Under the pieces are notes generated by a model. The model was not told where the DNA came from and ran no database searches. It worked only from the letters and a program-made list of their open reading frames with translations. Shown here in pieces: positions 1-14,200 of a stretch of DNA of 64,000 bases. Each line of letters begins with the position of its first letter. Within the stretch, counting starts at the first letter, position 1. The DNA is from Pogona vitticeps. Lineage: Eukaryota > Chordata > Lepidosauria > Squamata > Agamidae. The stretch spans positions 153,361,428 through 153,425,427 of the forward strand of contig NC_135784.1 of assembly GCF_051106095.1 (NCBI RefSeq), given 5' to 3'. The position numbers and the translations under genes were made by a program.

Positions 1-924
1 CTTGGAATGTGGTCCCAGTGCCCTGTTACTTGACTCCTATAGGCTTCACCCACGGAATCAGAGTGAACATTTGCAAACTCTATAGGCCAGTGTAGTCTGC
101 AGCCTCCTATAATAGTCTTCCATGTGACCAAGCACTTGGATAGACAGCCATCAGGGTGGGCAAGGCAAAAAGGACTCAGATTCTTTGTGTTGAAAAGACA
201 AAAATCACATCCTTAGGGCTGCCCTCTCTTTGATGTATTGTAGAGCTTAGTTAACTCTAGCTTTTCTCCACATAATCCCTCAAAATGGTGTCCCAGGGAG
301 GAGTCCGACAGTGTGAAATAACCTCTAGCAACCACATGCAAAAGTGTTCTGGTTTATTCTTATTTGGGACACATAGGCGTTTTTTTTTCACCAACTGTAT
401 CTGTAATTTTCCTAAATGGCCAGTGCACTTGGCAGAATGGTTCAACTTCCCACTGGGTATGATGCAAAAAAAGGTTAGAGCACTGATTATAATTACAGTC
501 TTATCACTTTATCTTTAATTTTATAATGTCATAATTAATTTATACCCAGCCCAGTTATGTTCTAAAGGCTGTTTATAACTATGGTCAAGATAATTATCTT
601 TATTTTCTTTTCCCTCTTTTATTTGTGCAGATCTTCTCAGATGTGCACATAGAACGTTTTGTTGGTACATAATTTATTACAGAAATGATTGGCATTACTG
701 CTGACGAATGTTTGGTGTCTGTTGTAAATGGAGGAGAGATATGGGGGCTTAATGAAATTTATAAGACGTGACAGCGCAAGACAATATCCAAGTTTACTAT
801 GCTCTTTGAGGACTGGCCTTGTAGTTTTCATGTGTATATGTAGAGGCAATATAAGAAATTCTAATTCAGCAACTGGGGTTTTATTTTTAAACCTCTGAGT
901 TCAGTACTAATCTTTCTTTTCTAG

Positions 925-989
925 GTGAAACCATAGTGAATGTCCTGGATTTCAAGAAGGATGCAGGCTTGTGGCACAGTATGCTAACA
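925..989 (+). CDS. DIP2B: DIP2B window exon 1
   Basis: The acceptor is a pyrimidine tract ending ctag at 921-924, and the donor is gtaagt at 990. The exon opens with two bases of a split codon and then reads ETIVNVLDFKKDAGLWHSM. It lies within adenylating domain 1. The preceding exon is upstream of the window. Confidence 0.95.
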
Positions 990-2134
990 GTAAGTCAGCA
1001 TTTTGAGGAAACAGATGTGTAGAAATCTCACTGTGACTTATTCTTCTAGGTCCTCTGTGAGAGTAATTTCGATTTAAGGTGAAAAGGTCACAGAACCTTT
1101 CAGAAACGAAGTAACAGAAGTCTCATAGTGGAAAGCAAAATATGGCAGCACATGTAGCATGCTGGCATGTTTATTTCTTTATCAAATATATGTCTTGATG
1201 CTTTATCAAACAATTCTCAAGTCGTAATATGAATACAATGACAGGTGCACTTGGTGGGGACACAGGAGAGGGCCTTCTCTGTTGCTGCTTCCAAGCTGTG
1301 GAACTCCCTCCCACAGGAGGCCAGGCTGGCCCCATCTTTGCTGTCCTTCCGCAACTTACTCAGGCTTTCTTCTAAATCAGTGGTCTTCAACCTTGCGCCT
1401 CCAGATGTTCTTAGACTACAACTCCCAGAAGCTTCACCACCACCTCTGCTGGCCAGGATTTCTGGCGGTTGAAGTCCAAGAACATCTGGAGGCCCAAGGT
1501 TGGGGACCACTGTTCTAAGTGACTGGCTGACCAATGGGATTTTCTTAAGGGATTGTTTTATTCTTGTGTTTTTACTATTGTTCTTATTTGTGAGTTTTTA
1601 ATATAATATATTTTAAACTTTTTAAATATTGTAATTTATTATTTAGCTTTTAACTTTTTTAAAAAAATACTGTAACTTGCCAAGGATCCATTAGGGAAAA
1701 AGGGGCAAGTAAAGACCTTTCTCTTCAGGCAGGCCTGGCTAAGCAGACTTTTTTAAGATGGTGAGATTGTTTGTGCTCTGTTGTTTTTAATGTGCTTTTA
1801 GTATTCTTTTAATCTACTAAGAAGAGTCTTGTGGCGCAGTGGTTAAACTGCTGTACTGCAGCCAAAACTGTGCTCACAACCTGGGGTTCAATCCCAGGTA
1901 GCGGCTCAAGGTTGACCCAGCCTTCTGTCCTTCCGAGGTCGGGAAAATGAGGACCCAGCTTGCTGGGGGGGGGGCAATGTGTAGCCTGCATAACTAACTT
2001 GTAAACCGCCCAGAGAGTACTTGAAGCACTATGGGGCGGTATATAAGCAGCACACTTTGCTTTTTGCTTTTTACTCTTTTTAATTATATTTGTTTGATTC
2101 TTTTATTCTTTTATTCTTTTATTCTTTTATTCTT

Positions 2135-2209
<75 letters not shown>

Positions 2210-5200
2210 TTTGATTTTTACCCCGCCCCTCTAGACCATGTCTACTCGGGGCGGCTTACAAAATAAAAGAACAGTATAAAAATATATAAAATCATAAAAT
2301 TACAACTGCAATTTCAATAATTTTTTAATACTGTAATAATTTTAACTTTTAATTTTTAATATTGTTTCTTTTTTAGAAATGTAAGTTGCCTTGGGTCCTT
2401 TTTAGAAGAAAGTCAGAATATAAATATTTGTATTAATTAATTAAAACATAAGAAAATAGATAAAACATTCAAATACAGCAATAACATCATTTAAAAAAAA
2501 CATATAGTGGTACCTCACTAGACAACGACCCCATTGCACGACGAATCCGCAGGACGGTGACTTTTTGCGATCGCTATAGTGATTCGCAAAACAGCCGTTC
2601 CTATGGGGAATTTCCGCTGAACGTCGATTAGGTCCGTGCTTCGCGAACCGTTTGTTCACAAGACGATGATTTTTCTGGCTCCGCAAAATCACTGCCCTGT
2701 GTTTTCTGGACCCATGCTTCACAGGGCAGCCATTTTAACAGCTGATCTGCGCTCAGAAAATGGCTTTCCCTATGGGCAATTTTCACTGGACGATGAGGTT
2801 ATTTCCCCACTGGAACGCATTAAACGAGTTTCAATGCATTCCAACGGGGAAAGGCTTTTCACATGACGACGATTTCGCTTAACAGTGATTTTCCCGGAAC
2901 AGATTGTCGTCATGCGGGGCATCACTGTATTTACAAGTCTCTCTCTCTATGGGCTTGATTTTAAAATGTCTTGGTTTTCAAAACTGCCACTAGAAAATAG
3001 GTAGGAAGTCTAACCCTCCAGGTGGTGTTCAGCTAGAGGTTCCATCATGCCTTGCTAATTCATGAAGCCAGTTGGGGCTCATGGTTGTTGGAGTTCAAAA
3101 ACATCTAGAGGGCTGTAGGTTTCCACCCCTACATGAGAATATTTTGTCTTCGGTCCACACCAAGTGTGCTGCCGACTTTGGCAAGACTGCTGTAGGGCCT
3201 TGGCTCAAATGGGAGAGTGTGGTCTTTTAGATAATCCAACCCATGTTTTTAGGAGCTTGGAGGTCATAATCACTGCTTTGAAATGGGCCACTAGTGAACC
3301 TATAATAGTGAAGTAGTTGAACCATGGGAGCTACTGGATCCTTGTAATTGACTCTGCTCAATAGACTGGCTTTATGGCTGCTGAATGGATCGTGTTTCGA
3401 AACATTCTTCAAAGGTAGCCCTATGTATGGTGGTAATCCAAATAAAAGGTATATGAGAGATGTGTTACTATGGTCAGATTAGAGTTTTCAAGAAGCAACT
3501 GAAATGGGAAAGGAAAGGAGATTGTGCAAAAATGTCAAATATGGACCCAGTGTGAGCAGAGAAATCCAGTGATCAGTGAGTTGCTCTATCATTTCCTCTC
3601 CACCCTTCCTTGTGTTTTTAGAACATGACTCCTACCCGTCTACATCAATTGCAAATCCTATGTTTTGGGAAAGAATTGGTGCAAAGCATGAACCTGGAAT
3701 CATCTATTCCATTCCAATTTTGTATCATTTGGAAGTATTTTGTTCTGGGTGCCTGACACCGCATTGAAAGGAACAATTAGCGAATAATGCCACCTCAACA
3801 ACTACTGGAACAATTATGAAATGAACTTTTCTCAGCAAGAGCCTGGAGAGAATAAATTGTATCCAATGGGTTCATTTTTAGAGAGGATGTGTTTTAGCAT
3901 CCTGATCCCTTTAGGAGCTCTTTTTTGCTTTCCTCATGAGGATTTTATTTGAATTGGTGCTAACATCTTTCCTAACGGTGCTTTTTCACATAGTATATTG
4001 GTTATGTTTTTTTGCATAGGAGGAACACACTTCTTTCTTTCTGTTTTTCTGAAACTGCACCCCCTGTCCTGAGCTTTGAACAAATGGTGGGCTTGAAGTC
4101 ACAGGATATGTTTCTTTTTGAGCCAAGGAATTGTTGTCTATGCTGAAGCTTGGTGCGGGTTTCAGTGAAGAGAGAATCAGTTTTAGAAAACCTTGGTTGG
4201 CAGAGAGTGTTTGTTCAGTTAATAGGGATAAAAATAATTTATTTGGAATACATATGGAAATATTTCACTCTTTCCAGCTTTATTCTGTCTGATGCTCACT
4301 CTTCAACAAGGACTTACAAGGACTCCCCCCCCTTTTTTTTGTCTTTCAGAGCGTCATGAACAAGCTGCACACCATCAGCGTGCCGTACTCTGTAATGAAA
4401 ACCTGCCCTCTTTCTTGGGTACAGAGGGTTCACACTCACAAAGGTAGAGTGGCTATTGAATGGCTGTCCTATAGTGAGCTTCCTTCGAGTTTATCTGCCC
4501 CTTTTGAAAACCTGCAGTGGATGAGTCAGACCTTAAGATCTTCCAGGTTTCTTCAAGATTCTCAGTCTGGCACTCATGCTGAGAAAGGGACCTTATTTGT
4601 CTCCTGAAGCCTGAAGTGTGCCGTGAGGCCAGGCAGTCCAGCTGTGTCTCTTCTTCAGGTGTTCCAGAGGCCTCATATTTCCTCACTTTAGATCCCTTTG
4701 GGAAACAGAGGCCCCCTCCCAGGATGCCTTGAATGTTGTAGTTAGAGAATGACAACGTATCAACACCCAGTGGTATATTCCACCCGGTTATGTCACTTGT
4801 CCTTCACAGTCCTGAAGATATCCTTCTGATATTTACTGGCTCCATCTAAGCCACTTTCTGTATGCTGACTCCTTGCTCTGTTCCTCTGATTTACAGCAAA
4901 GGTCGCTCTGGTAAAATGTCGAGATTTGCACTGGGCCATGATGGCTCACCGGGACCAAAGAGATGTCAGCTTAAGTTCCCTGCGGATGCTGATTGTAACT
5001 GATGGTGCTAACCCCTGTGAGTATCGTCTGTGTGAGCCTTGCTTTTCTGTTCTACTGCCTGCTTGTTCATCAGGACTTTTCCCTGTATTCCTTGAAACTG
5101 CATGTGCTTTTCTGCCAGTACTGCTTGAAACTGTATGTGTTTGAGTGTCTGCCTATTTGTATGTGTGAGAGATTAATACACATTCACAAGGCTGGAGAAT

Positions 5201-8200
5201 GTATCCTCCTTGAGCTCCAGTCATGATAATGAATGATGATGATACCTTGTGCTAGGCCTTCCAGGCAGAGGCTGTGTGTACATATATGTATGTATATGTA
5301 CACTATCTCTGAGATGGGCAAAGTGCAGCCTGCAGGCTTCATAGATCCCAATGCTACACCTAAACCCTGCAGGGTTTTAGGGTCAGTAACCTCTGGAATA
5401 GCTAGCCAGGTGGATCCACATAGAAGGGAATGCTCCATGAAGGGCAAGGATCAGATAAATATTTTCATTTCACAAGGAGTGCAAGTTAGTGTATTCAGAT
5501 TTGTCAGGAAACAATTCAGTTATGTTTTGTTTTTACCTTGTGGGAAATGGGAATGTTCTTCCCCTGGCCATTGAAATTTGATTAACTGAGGTGGGAACGC
5601 ATGTGTTTAAGGTGAACATTTTATTGTAATACTTCCATTTATGAGACTAGCTAGTTAAATAAAAACAATTTCTTGCTTTAATATATTTTGTGGCTTAATC
5701 TTTGCCATATTTTCCATTCAAGCAGTTAAATCTTGTCTTATAAGACAGTCAGGTGCCGCAACTGCTCGGCTCTAGTTTAAGTTTTGTGCAGAATTTCTGG
5801 CCTGACCCTTCCTGAGTGCTTAGAGTAGATGGTGAAACAAGAAGTCGTTACATTAAGAGATCTTAAATAATGTAAGAATAATAGAGGGAAAAGGTTGGTA
5901 CGTGTGCACAGAAGACTACTTTTTAAACCCCTTCGCACACATAGTAAATAGAAATAGCAGTCACTAGTGCCGTTCAGTTTAGTGGGGACACTTTTTGTGC
6001 TTTGCCTTATTCTAAGTACTGTACTGTATAGATAACCTGAACAGTATTAACAAAATCATAGAAGAAAAGAGAGAATTATAGCATCTGGTGATTTTTCACC
6101 ATAGACCACAGATGTGGTCTTGAATTCTGCTTTCATGCAATTGTCCCTGAAATAACCCAAATCTCTACTTATAAGAAAGTTATCTATGAGGAAGGAAGAC
6201 AGCAGTTTTGTTGCAGGTGGGGGCAGGTGGGAGTAGACAGCCTATTAACTGCCTACAAAATGAAGGAGACTAGAACACTTAGGCACGTTTGAATTGCTCA
6301 CAGGGGATGAAGCAAAGGGTCTGTATAAGAAATTAGCAGCAGCCTTCCATGAGTTGGTGCTTCTTTGAGGGTTTAATTGAGTGTCTGGCCAGATGGTGTT
6401 GGCAACGAGTAAGATCTGAACGCAATTAAGCGTTTCTGAATCAGACAGGGGTGGGAGGGTAGGGAGGCTGTATCAGGAAAATATATGTTAATACATTTAA
6501 CATATATTATGATGGGGTGGGGAAACAGTGCACAGTCTTCTTCCACAAATGTTTGCATATTCACTTGAAAGGGTTCGGGATTTTGTTATAATGGCAGTTA
6601 TATGTTGTGTGATTTGGCATTGCAGCTTTATTCATACACATCTGTATTGAGCTTTCTTGTATGGTTGTTGTTGTTGAGAGAGACAAGCCTCCTGTAAATG
6701 ATGATGTAAAATGTCCAGGGTTTCAGAACTGCATTACAGCCTTGTAATTAAATGAAACGGTCTGGTTTTCGAGAGACACTCTATTACAGCACTTGTCTGC
6801 AGTGCACTAAATCTTTTGAAAATCTTATTACATTTAGGGCTCATATAAATTGTGGATATCAGGGCTTTCTAATCCGCCTTGGCATTTCTGTTAGCAGGCT
6901 GTAATTCACAATTTAAAATGAGAATGATTGCTTTCCAGGGTCTGTGTCCTCCTGTGATGCTTTCCTGAGTCTGTTCCAAAGCCATGGGCTTAAGCCAGAG
7001 GCAATATGTCCCTGTGCAACATCCCCTGAAGCAATGACGGTGGCAATTCGGAGGTATGACGATGGCTATTTTTCCCCTTGCTGGCTTGCTTTGTATGTTT
7101 AAGAGATGTTGCAGAATTGCAAATAATTAGAAGCTTGTTTCGTACCTGGGGATTCTGAAACCACAAGTTGTTTTTCACTACTTTGACAGCTGTTTCTCTG
7201 AATAACTGCTTGCTTCTGTTCTTACACCAAATAGAAGTAATGTGCGCACAATTAGCCTTCCCTCTGGATAATTGGACATACTGGTTTGAGAGATAATTCT
7301 GGAGATGTGACAAAAGGCTGTCCAAATTAGGACAGGGAATAAAAGACCGTTGGTGTAAACTATTTTTCATTTATAGTGAATAATAGACACTACTTCCAAA
7401 ACTATTTTATTTCAATTTTGTATGCAAAATGTTTCGTTTGTTTCATGATGCGCAACAAGTAACAAATAGTGACTGATATGCTGCTGGGGATTTACACCAG
7501 TATAAGTATAATTGCATTAACTGTGGTGGCAGATTGCTGCTAATTAAGTCATTCTAGTGGCATGGTGCACATTTTAGTAAAACGTATTTGGATTATGGCT
7601 TAAACCTATCTAGAAAGTATGTCTGAACATTTTTAATACTTAAAACTCATTTGCCTATAATCAAATAAAAATCTGCTGTGTGCTCTGTGTTAGGCTTTAC
7701 CCTGGAAATGGTAATACAGTGGTGCTTCGCTTAACGATTTTAATTGGTGCCAAAAAAACATCGCTATGGGAAAACATCGCTAAGCGAAACATGTTTTCCC
7801 ATAGAGATGCATTGAAAACCGGATAATCCGTTCCAATGGGAACGGATTGCCATCCTTAAGCGAAAATCGCCATAGGAAACATCGCTAAGCGGAATGCGGT
7901 TCCCCAGTTGAAATGCATTGAAACCTATTCAATGCGTTTCAATGGGGGGAGGAATTACAACAAATTCAAAGAGTCAGAACAAAGTCAAATTAGTTAAACA
8001 AAGGGTTTATTAAGTGCACTTATGATTTCAAGCATTCTAAACCTTTTAAAAACATTTTTAAACATTTAAAAGACAGCCAACACGAGGCTGTCAGAACCAT
8101 CGTTAAGCGAAACAGGGGGACCCAAACTGTCATCACTATGCGAAGCAAGGTCCCAAACATCGCTATGCGAAAATCGCCCATAAGAAACATCGTTAAGCAA

Positions 8201-11200
8201 GATCGCTCCGGAAAACTAATCGTTAAGCGATTACATCATTAAACGAAGCAATCACTAAGCGAGGCACCACTGTAACTTTAATGCCATAATCAAGAAGTAA
8301 TTTTTGAGTACAACAGGGTTTCCTGTAGGTCTCTCAGTGCTGCCTTCTGTGTCCATCCAGCTTTGCACCACTTTCCTAGATCATTTCGGATCATGTTGGG
8401 TATTTTCACCTAATCGAACCTGAAATAACTCAGGATATCGATTAAAAAATCGGTGGCCGTGAGGGTTTCCTATTTGTTGGAAAAATCCAATTCCAGCTTT
8501 AGGAAACTCAGTTGTAGTGGGCACGCTACATAACTAAGAAGAAACTGGTTATCGTGGTGTTTTAATAACTCAGAAGCGTCTTCTGTATTGGGCTGAAATG
8601 TAAATGTGACAGGTGATAGACATATAAGATTCCCTTTGCGATTCCCTCTAAGCCACTACAACTGAGATCCGCTAACTGCAGCTGAGTACTGAATAGAAGC
8701 TCAGGCAATGAACCCAGATGCAGAATGAGACCCGATTTGTTTTTGCCATAGTTAATCTGTTGGCAGCTGGAAGCCCTGATCTGCAGTGCATCCTATAATC
8801 AATACTCGTAAATTCAAGCATGCAGTCTGCTAGCCCCTCCTATAGACCATAAATCTACATTTTATTTCCAGGCCAGGAATCCCTGGGGCCCCTTTGCCTG
8901 GAAGAGCTATCTTATCAATGAATGGCTTGAGTTATGGTGTCATCCGTGTGAACACAGAAGATAAGAACTCTGCTCTCACTGTACAGGATGTTGGTCACGT
9001 CATGCCAGGTGGTGAGTGTTGTGGGGATTGGAAAGGAGGGCAGACTCTTTCTATGAGACTTTTTGAAAGTATCCCATTCCTAGTTCTGTTCAGAGATCAT
9101 CTCCATTTGATTCCTGGCCTCTTTAACTATTTCTATTCCAGTGAGTCGTTATGAGAACTGTTGGTTACTTTTTTAAAAAGTGGGTACCTGAATTTGCCTC
9201 CCCTTCCTCCTTTTCCCTCCCTGTTCATTTTACATTTACATTACAAATTTGTGAGATGGGGCTGTTCTTTTACTACTCATAGATGAGCTTTTCTGTGATA
9301 CTTTTTAGTGAAAGAGAAGAGCAAACGTGTTTTAAATAAACTAGTAAACTGGAACACAGGGGGCATGATCCTTCCATGAAGACTGCTTTGCTTCTTCAAT
9401 CATCCTGGCTCTCCCATAATCCATCACTATGCCCTGTGCGCCACAAATACAGTGGGGTCTTGACTTGAGAACTTAATCCGTATTGGAAGGCGGTTCTCAA
9501 ATCATAAAGTCTGTAGGTCAAGTCTCCATTGACCTACAGTGCATCGAAAACCGATTAATCCTGTAACAGGCCGTTTTTGTTCCATTTTGGTTTCTTTCTG
9601 GTCTGTAAGTCAATTCTCAGGCTGCAAGTCAAACCTAAATTTTGCGGCCAGAGAAGTCTGTAACTCAAAAAGTCTGTAAGTCAAGCCGTCTGTAAATCAA
9701 GGGTCCACTGTAGACCTCTTCATCCATTGGTTGGTTATTCAAATCATTTGAGTTTCAGCGTTGGCCCCAATCCTCTTGCCTTATTACATGGTATATTCTT
9801 TATCTAAGGCTGTCTAGTCCCCCCAGTCCTTATCCCAAGTTGAGAAGTAAGCTTGCAGCTGGCCAAAAGGTTTCCAGCCAGCGGGTGGGTGGGGAAACCC
9901 AGTCAAAATGTGATTTGACCTTCAAAAGAACAAACTGTTAAGAAAATGTATAATCATATGTTGGAAATTAAGATGCAAGATGAAATGGTTAAGGAATGTA
10001 TGATTAAGTGGGCACAAAATATAGGGCATAACATTGATATTGATCAATGGCTGAAAATATGGCAAAATAATATAAAGCTTACAAGATCGGTGAACTTTAA
10101 AGAGAATATATATAAGATGTTTTATAGATGGCACATGACCCCAGAAAAATTGTCAAAGATGTATACAGATATATCAAATAAGTGTTGGAAATGTGAATCA
10201 CAAGTGGGAAGCTATTATCATATGTGGTGGTCATGTGGAGTAGCGAAACAATATTGGGAAAGAGTGCATGTAATGTTGGAACAAATATTGCTCTGTAAAG
10301 TGCCATTAACCCCAGAACTGTTTTTATTGAGTATGATACCTGAAAATATAGATAAGTCAAAGAATTATATAGTTATATACATAGTTACGGCAGCTAGAAT
10401 TTTATATGCTAAAAATTGGAAAAGATCAACGGTACCGAAACAAGAAGATCTTATTGAAAAGATACAGGAAATAGCCGAAATGGACATTTTTTCAGAAGTC
10501 ATGAAGGACTATCCCTTGCAAAAGGCAACAGAAAGATGGGATCTATTTAACAAGTGGACAGAATCAACAGGCAGCTTGTGAACAGTACATATTGAAAGGA
10601 GAACTGAATCTAGAAGGCAGAAAAGAGTAAATAGAATAATTTAAAATCTTGATATGGCAATAGGTACAGAATGGATGAAAGTATGTTATTGTCTCCCCTC
10701 TTCCTCATCAATCCCAATTCCCTTTTCCTTTCTGTTATCCCTTATAAAAAATAAAAAGTACAAAAAAAATGTGATTTGACCGAGTTAGTAGCTTTTACTG
10801 GATCTGCATTCTGAAAATACCAGTACACAACTGGAAGGAGGGAAAGGAATTAGGCAGGCAGGCTGACTGGGCATTACCCACAATAGTTATGTTTGTGCTG
10901 AATCATGAATTCAAGAAAATGTATCACTTTAAATGGTGAGTAGAACTGTGGCTGCTCTCACTAAGCCTAGCAGGCAGTGCTGAAGAACAGGGTAAAGAAT
11001 CGTGCTGTCAAAGCCCTCCGAGTGTGTTCAGATCCTTAGCTTAGTGTTGCTCTGTTTCTTCTGTTCCAAAATGTTCTGTACATTCAGCAAAAGAGTTGAT
11101 TGTGATTTGTTCTAGGAATGATGTGCATTGTGAAGCCAGATGGCCCTCCTCAACTCTGCAAGACGGATGAGATTGGTGAAATCTGTGTGAGCTCCAGAAC

Positions 11201-14200
11201 AGGAGGGATGATGTATTATGGGCTGACTGGAGTAACTAAAAACACATTTGAGGTATGGTATTGTTTTTCATTTTCAAATGAATTATGCCCTATTTTATCC
11301 AATCCAATTAGCAGAGTATTCATGTTGGGAATTTTCATATTAGGGTTGGTTGGCAGGCAGGGAAAAGGAGACCTTTTCCTATTTTTTTTTTTTAATAATA
11401 AGAGGAAGAGGAGGAAGAAGAATAAGAATTAATATTTCATGTTGAAACTTCCATAGCACTTTGTAGGCATTTTTAGAAATCCTTACAGCAACTGTGTTAG
11501 GTAGATCAGCAGTAGAGATGGAGATATTTGTATTTGCACAGCTGGATGTAATGGGGGCCCACTCATGTGTCCACTGCAGGCTCCGCTCTCCCTTCCAGTC
11601 ACTCTGGAGTTCCTGGTTGACTAGTCACTCCTGGCAGAAGGAGGGAAGACGAGTCTCCCTGCCAGGCTGATGAGTGGATAACTGATTGCAAGCTCTGGAG
11701 CGATTGGAAGGGAGAGCAGGAGCCTCTCATGCTGGTGGATGCGTGAGTGGACGGTCTGATCCCGGGGGGGGGACTGGACCCTCATTACATCCAGCTGTGC
11801 GAGAGTATTCATATACAAATACCCCCATCCTCTAATCAGCAATATTATTCCCCTTTTGCTGATTTCTAGGTGAAGGCAGTGCTGACTTGATGGGAGAGAA
11901 AGTGGTCTTTCAAAGTCCTCTGTGAGGTTTATGGCTGAATTCAGATTTCAAAGGGACAGATCCCACTCATTTAGCTTAGGACAGTGATGGGGAACACAGA
12001 CTCCTTCCGTTGTTTGCTGGCCTCCAGCTCCCATCCGCGCTAGCAAGCACAACCCGTGGTCTGTGGTGATGGGGTTGTAGTCCAGGAATTCTGGAGGGCA
12101 AAGATCATTGCTCTTGGTATGTGCTATGAGTAGCTGCTCCAAACCAGCTTAATCCAGCACTTGTCTGAGAATTTATTAGGAAGGGGAGAGGCAAGAAGTC
12201 TTGGAAATCTCACATTTAGCAATATCTTCTTTCCCTTAGTTTGCTGAAAGTTGGATTATCTAAAGGCTAAGGATCCATTTTCAGGTGTCATAATACAAAA
12301 TTAGAACTGGGCATTGTGGATACCTGATTTAAGTTAGCATTATTAATTATTCCTTTGTGGGATATGAACTTTAGGATTTTTATAGACTTAGGAAGACTGT
12401 ATTCACTGTAGTTTTAATAATCACATTGAGACCAAAGCTTTCTAAGCAGCTAGTTTGATAGATGTAAAGTGAAAAGCTTACATGTGGAAGGAAACAGAAA
12501 AGCAATTCTAGCTCTTGATCCATACACCTGTTCACCTGACACTTGTCCGTGCATAAGGGATATGCATAGTTCTTAAAATTTTCTGATTGCTGTGTGTCAA
12601 ATGGTACTGCTACCTTAATCCTATTGTCCAGCATCATGGGAATCTCACTAACCACTTGTTAAGAACAGCAGATATCTACTTCACATATTGGCTGAGCAGT
12701 CTAGGAATCCATTGGGTGCTTTAAAGACCAGGGACCAGAGTAGAATGGTGATTGTTTCCCAGCAAAGCCTGCACATAGAGAACCTATTGCTGCCCATGTA
12801 CAGAAAAGCATGCAGTCCTGTCAACGGTGTCCTCTATTGCCTACTCCACTGACTGTGCTGAAATTCTTCCCTTCTCTTCCCTTGTGCACAGCCAGGCTTT
12901 ACTTGTAACTATGCATCTGGGGAATGCAAGTTTATTTTTAATGCTTAGCAAAAATTGCTGCAGCAGAGGGGAGAAGAGGTTGGAACACTTTAATGAGGGT
13001 GAATTCTCAAAGTAGCTTTTCATAAAGATTTCACCAGCAGATCACACCGTTGTATGAAGTCAGTTAATAAAACTGTCTTGGCAGCTGTCATTGAGTGAAC
13101 GGCATTTTGCTCGCTTGCCCTTTTCATGCTTTTGTTCATTCCCAATTAATGAAAAGAACGGATCCCATCCCTGGACTACTTTCAAGAGTCCTTTTGACTC
13201 TTGCCTTCTTGCCCGGCTTGCTGGGTGAAAAATGCATTGCCCCTTCCGTCCCTGATGGCCTGCCTTTTCTTGTTTCAGGTCATCCCCGTGAATGCAGCTG
13301 GCTCTTCTGTGGGTGACGTCCCTTTTGTACGCTCTGGACTGCTGGGTTTTGTGGGACCTGTAAGTTCCGTTGCACTCCTTACATATTATTGTACATCGAC
13401 GGGATACACACAAGTACCCTGGCCTGTGAACAAAATGTGTTTCAAAACAAAACACAAACCTTCTAAATTTCCCTGGCCAGATTCTTCTTGGTAATTTGTG
13501 CATGGAGAAGTTAAATGTCTAACGCGCCACAATGAGTTCAACTAACTAACGAGGTGCTACTTGTGTTACTAGGTGTGTGGTCACTTGTGCAACCGGTGCC
13601 TGCCCACTAATGCAATGAGTACCTCCAAGGAGCTCAGTGACAGATGACTTCAATAAGTTAACTTTCACATGCATAAATCACCAGTAGAATTCTGGTTTCT
13701 AGTATTTTTTTCCGTACAAGTATATATTATTTTATAAACATAAGAGCATGTTTTAAAGGAGGCAAACTTCAATCCTATGCAATAAATGCTTAGCTTGCTG
13801 GATAGCTCAGTGAGTCCATGAAGAAAGAGCCAGCCTGTGTGTGCCTTGGGCAAGCTGCGTAGTCCAAGAGGGAGGGCCTGGTAAATGGCTTCTGAGTACT
13901 CTCTTGTCTGGAAAACCCTGGAAAGGTTTGCCATAAGTCAAAATGAATCATTTACTTGGATTTACTCTGGATGGGATTAATAGTTGGTGTTAGCTATCCA
14001 TCTGTCTGCCTGTCTCTTTATCTGTATCCATGAACACATATACATACCTGCTCCCCTGTTTGCTCTCGGAACCAAACTCTCTGGTGTCCTCCATTTAGCT
14101 CTGGGACAGACCAGCTAATAGTGGGAGAGGGCAGACAATGGGGACCTTAACAGAAAAGCAGAGGAGAAGCAATAGATGTATATTCAGTAGAGAGAATTGT

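Noticed and set aside
1818-2062. A genuine tRNA gene from the A/B-box-like motifs
   Set aside because: No cloverleaf closes, and the same sequence recurs at 33070 with a SINE body and tail.
13060-13503. 147-codon minus-strand open frame
   Set aside because: It is antisense to DIP2B exon 7 with no resemblance to a known protein.
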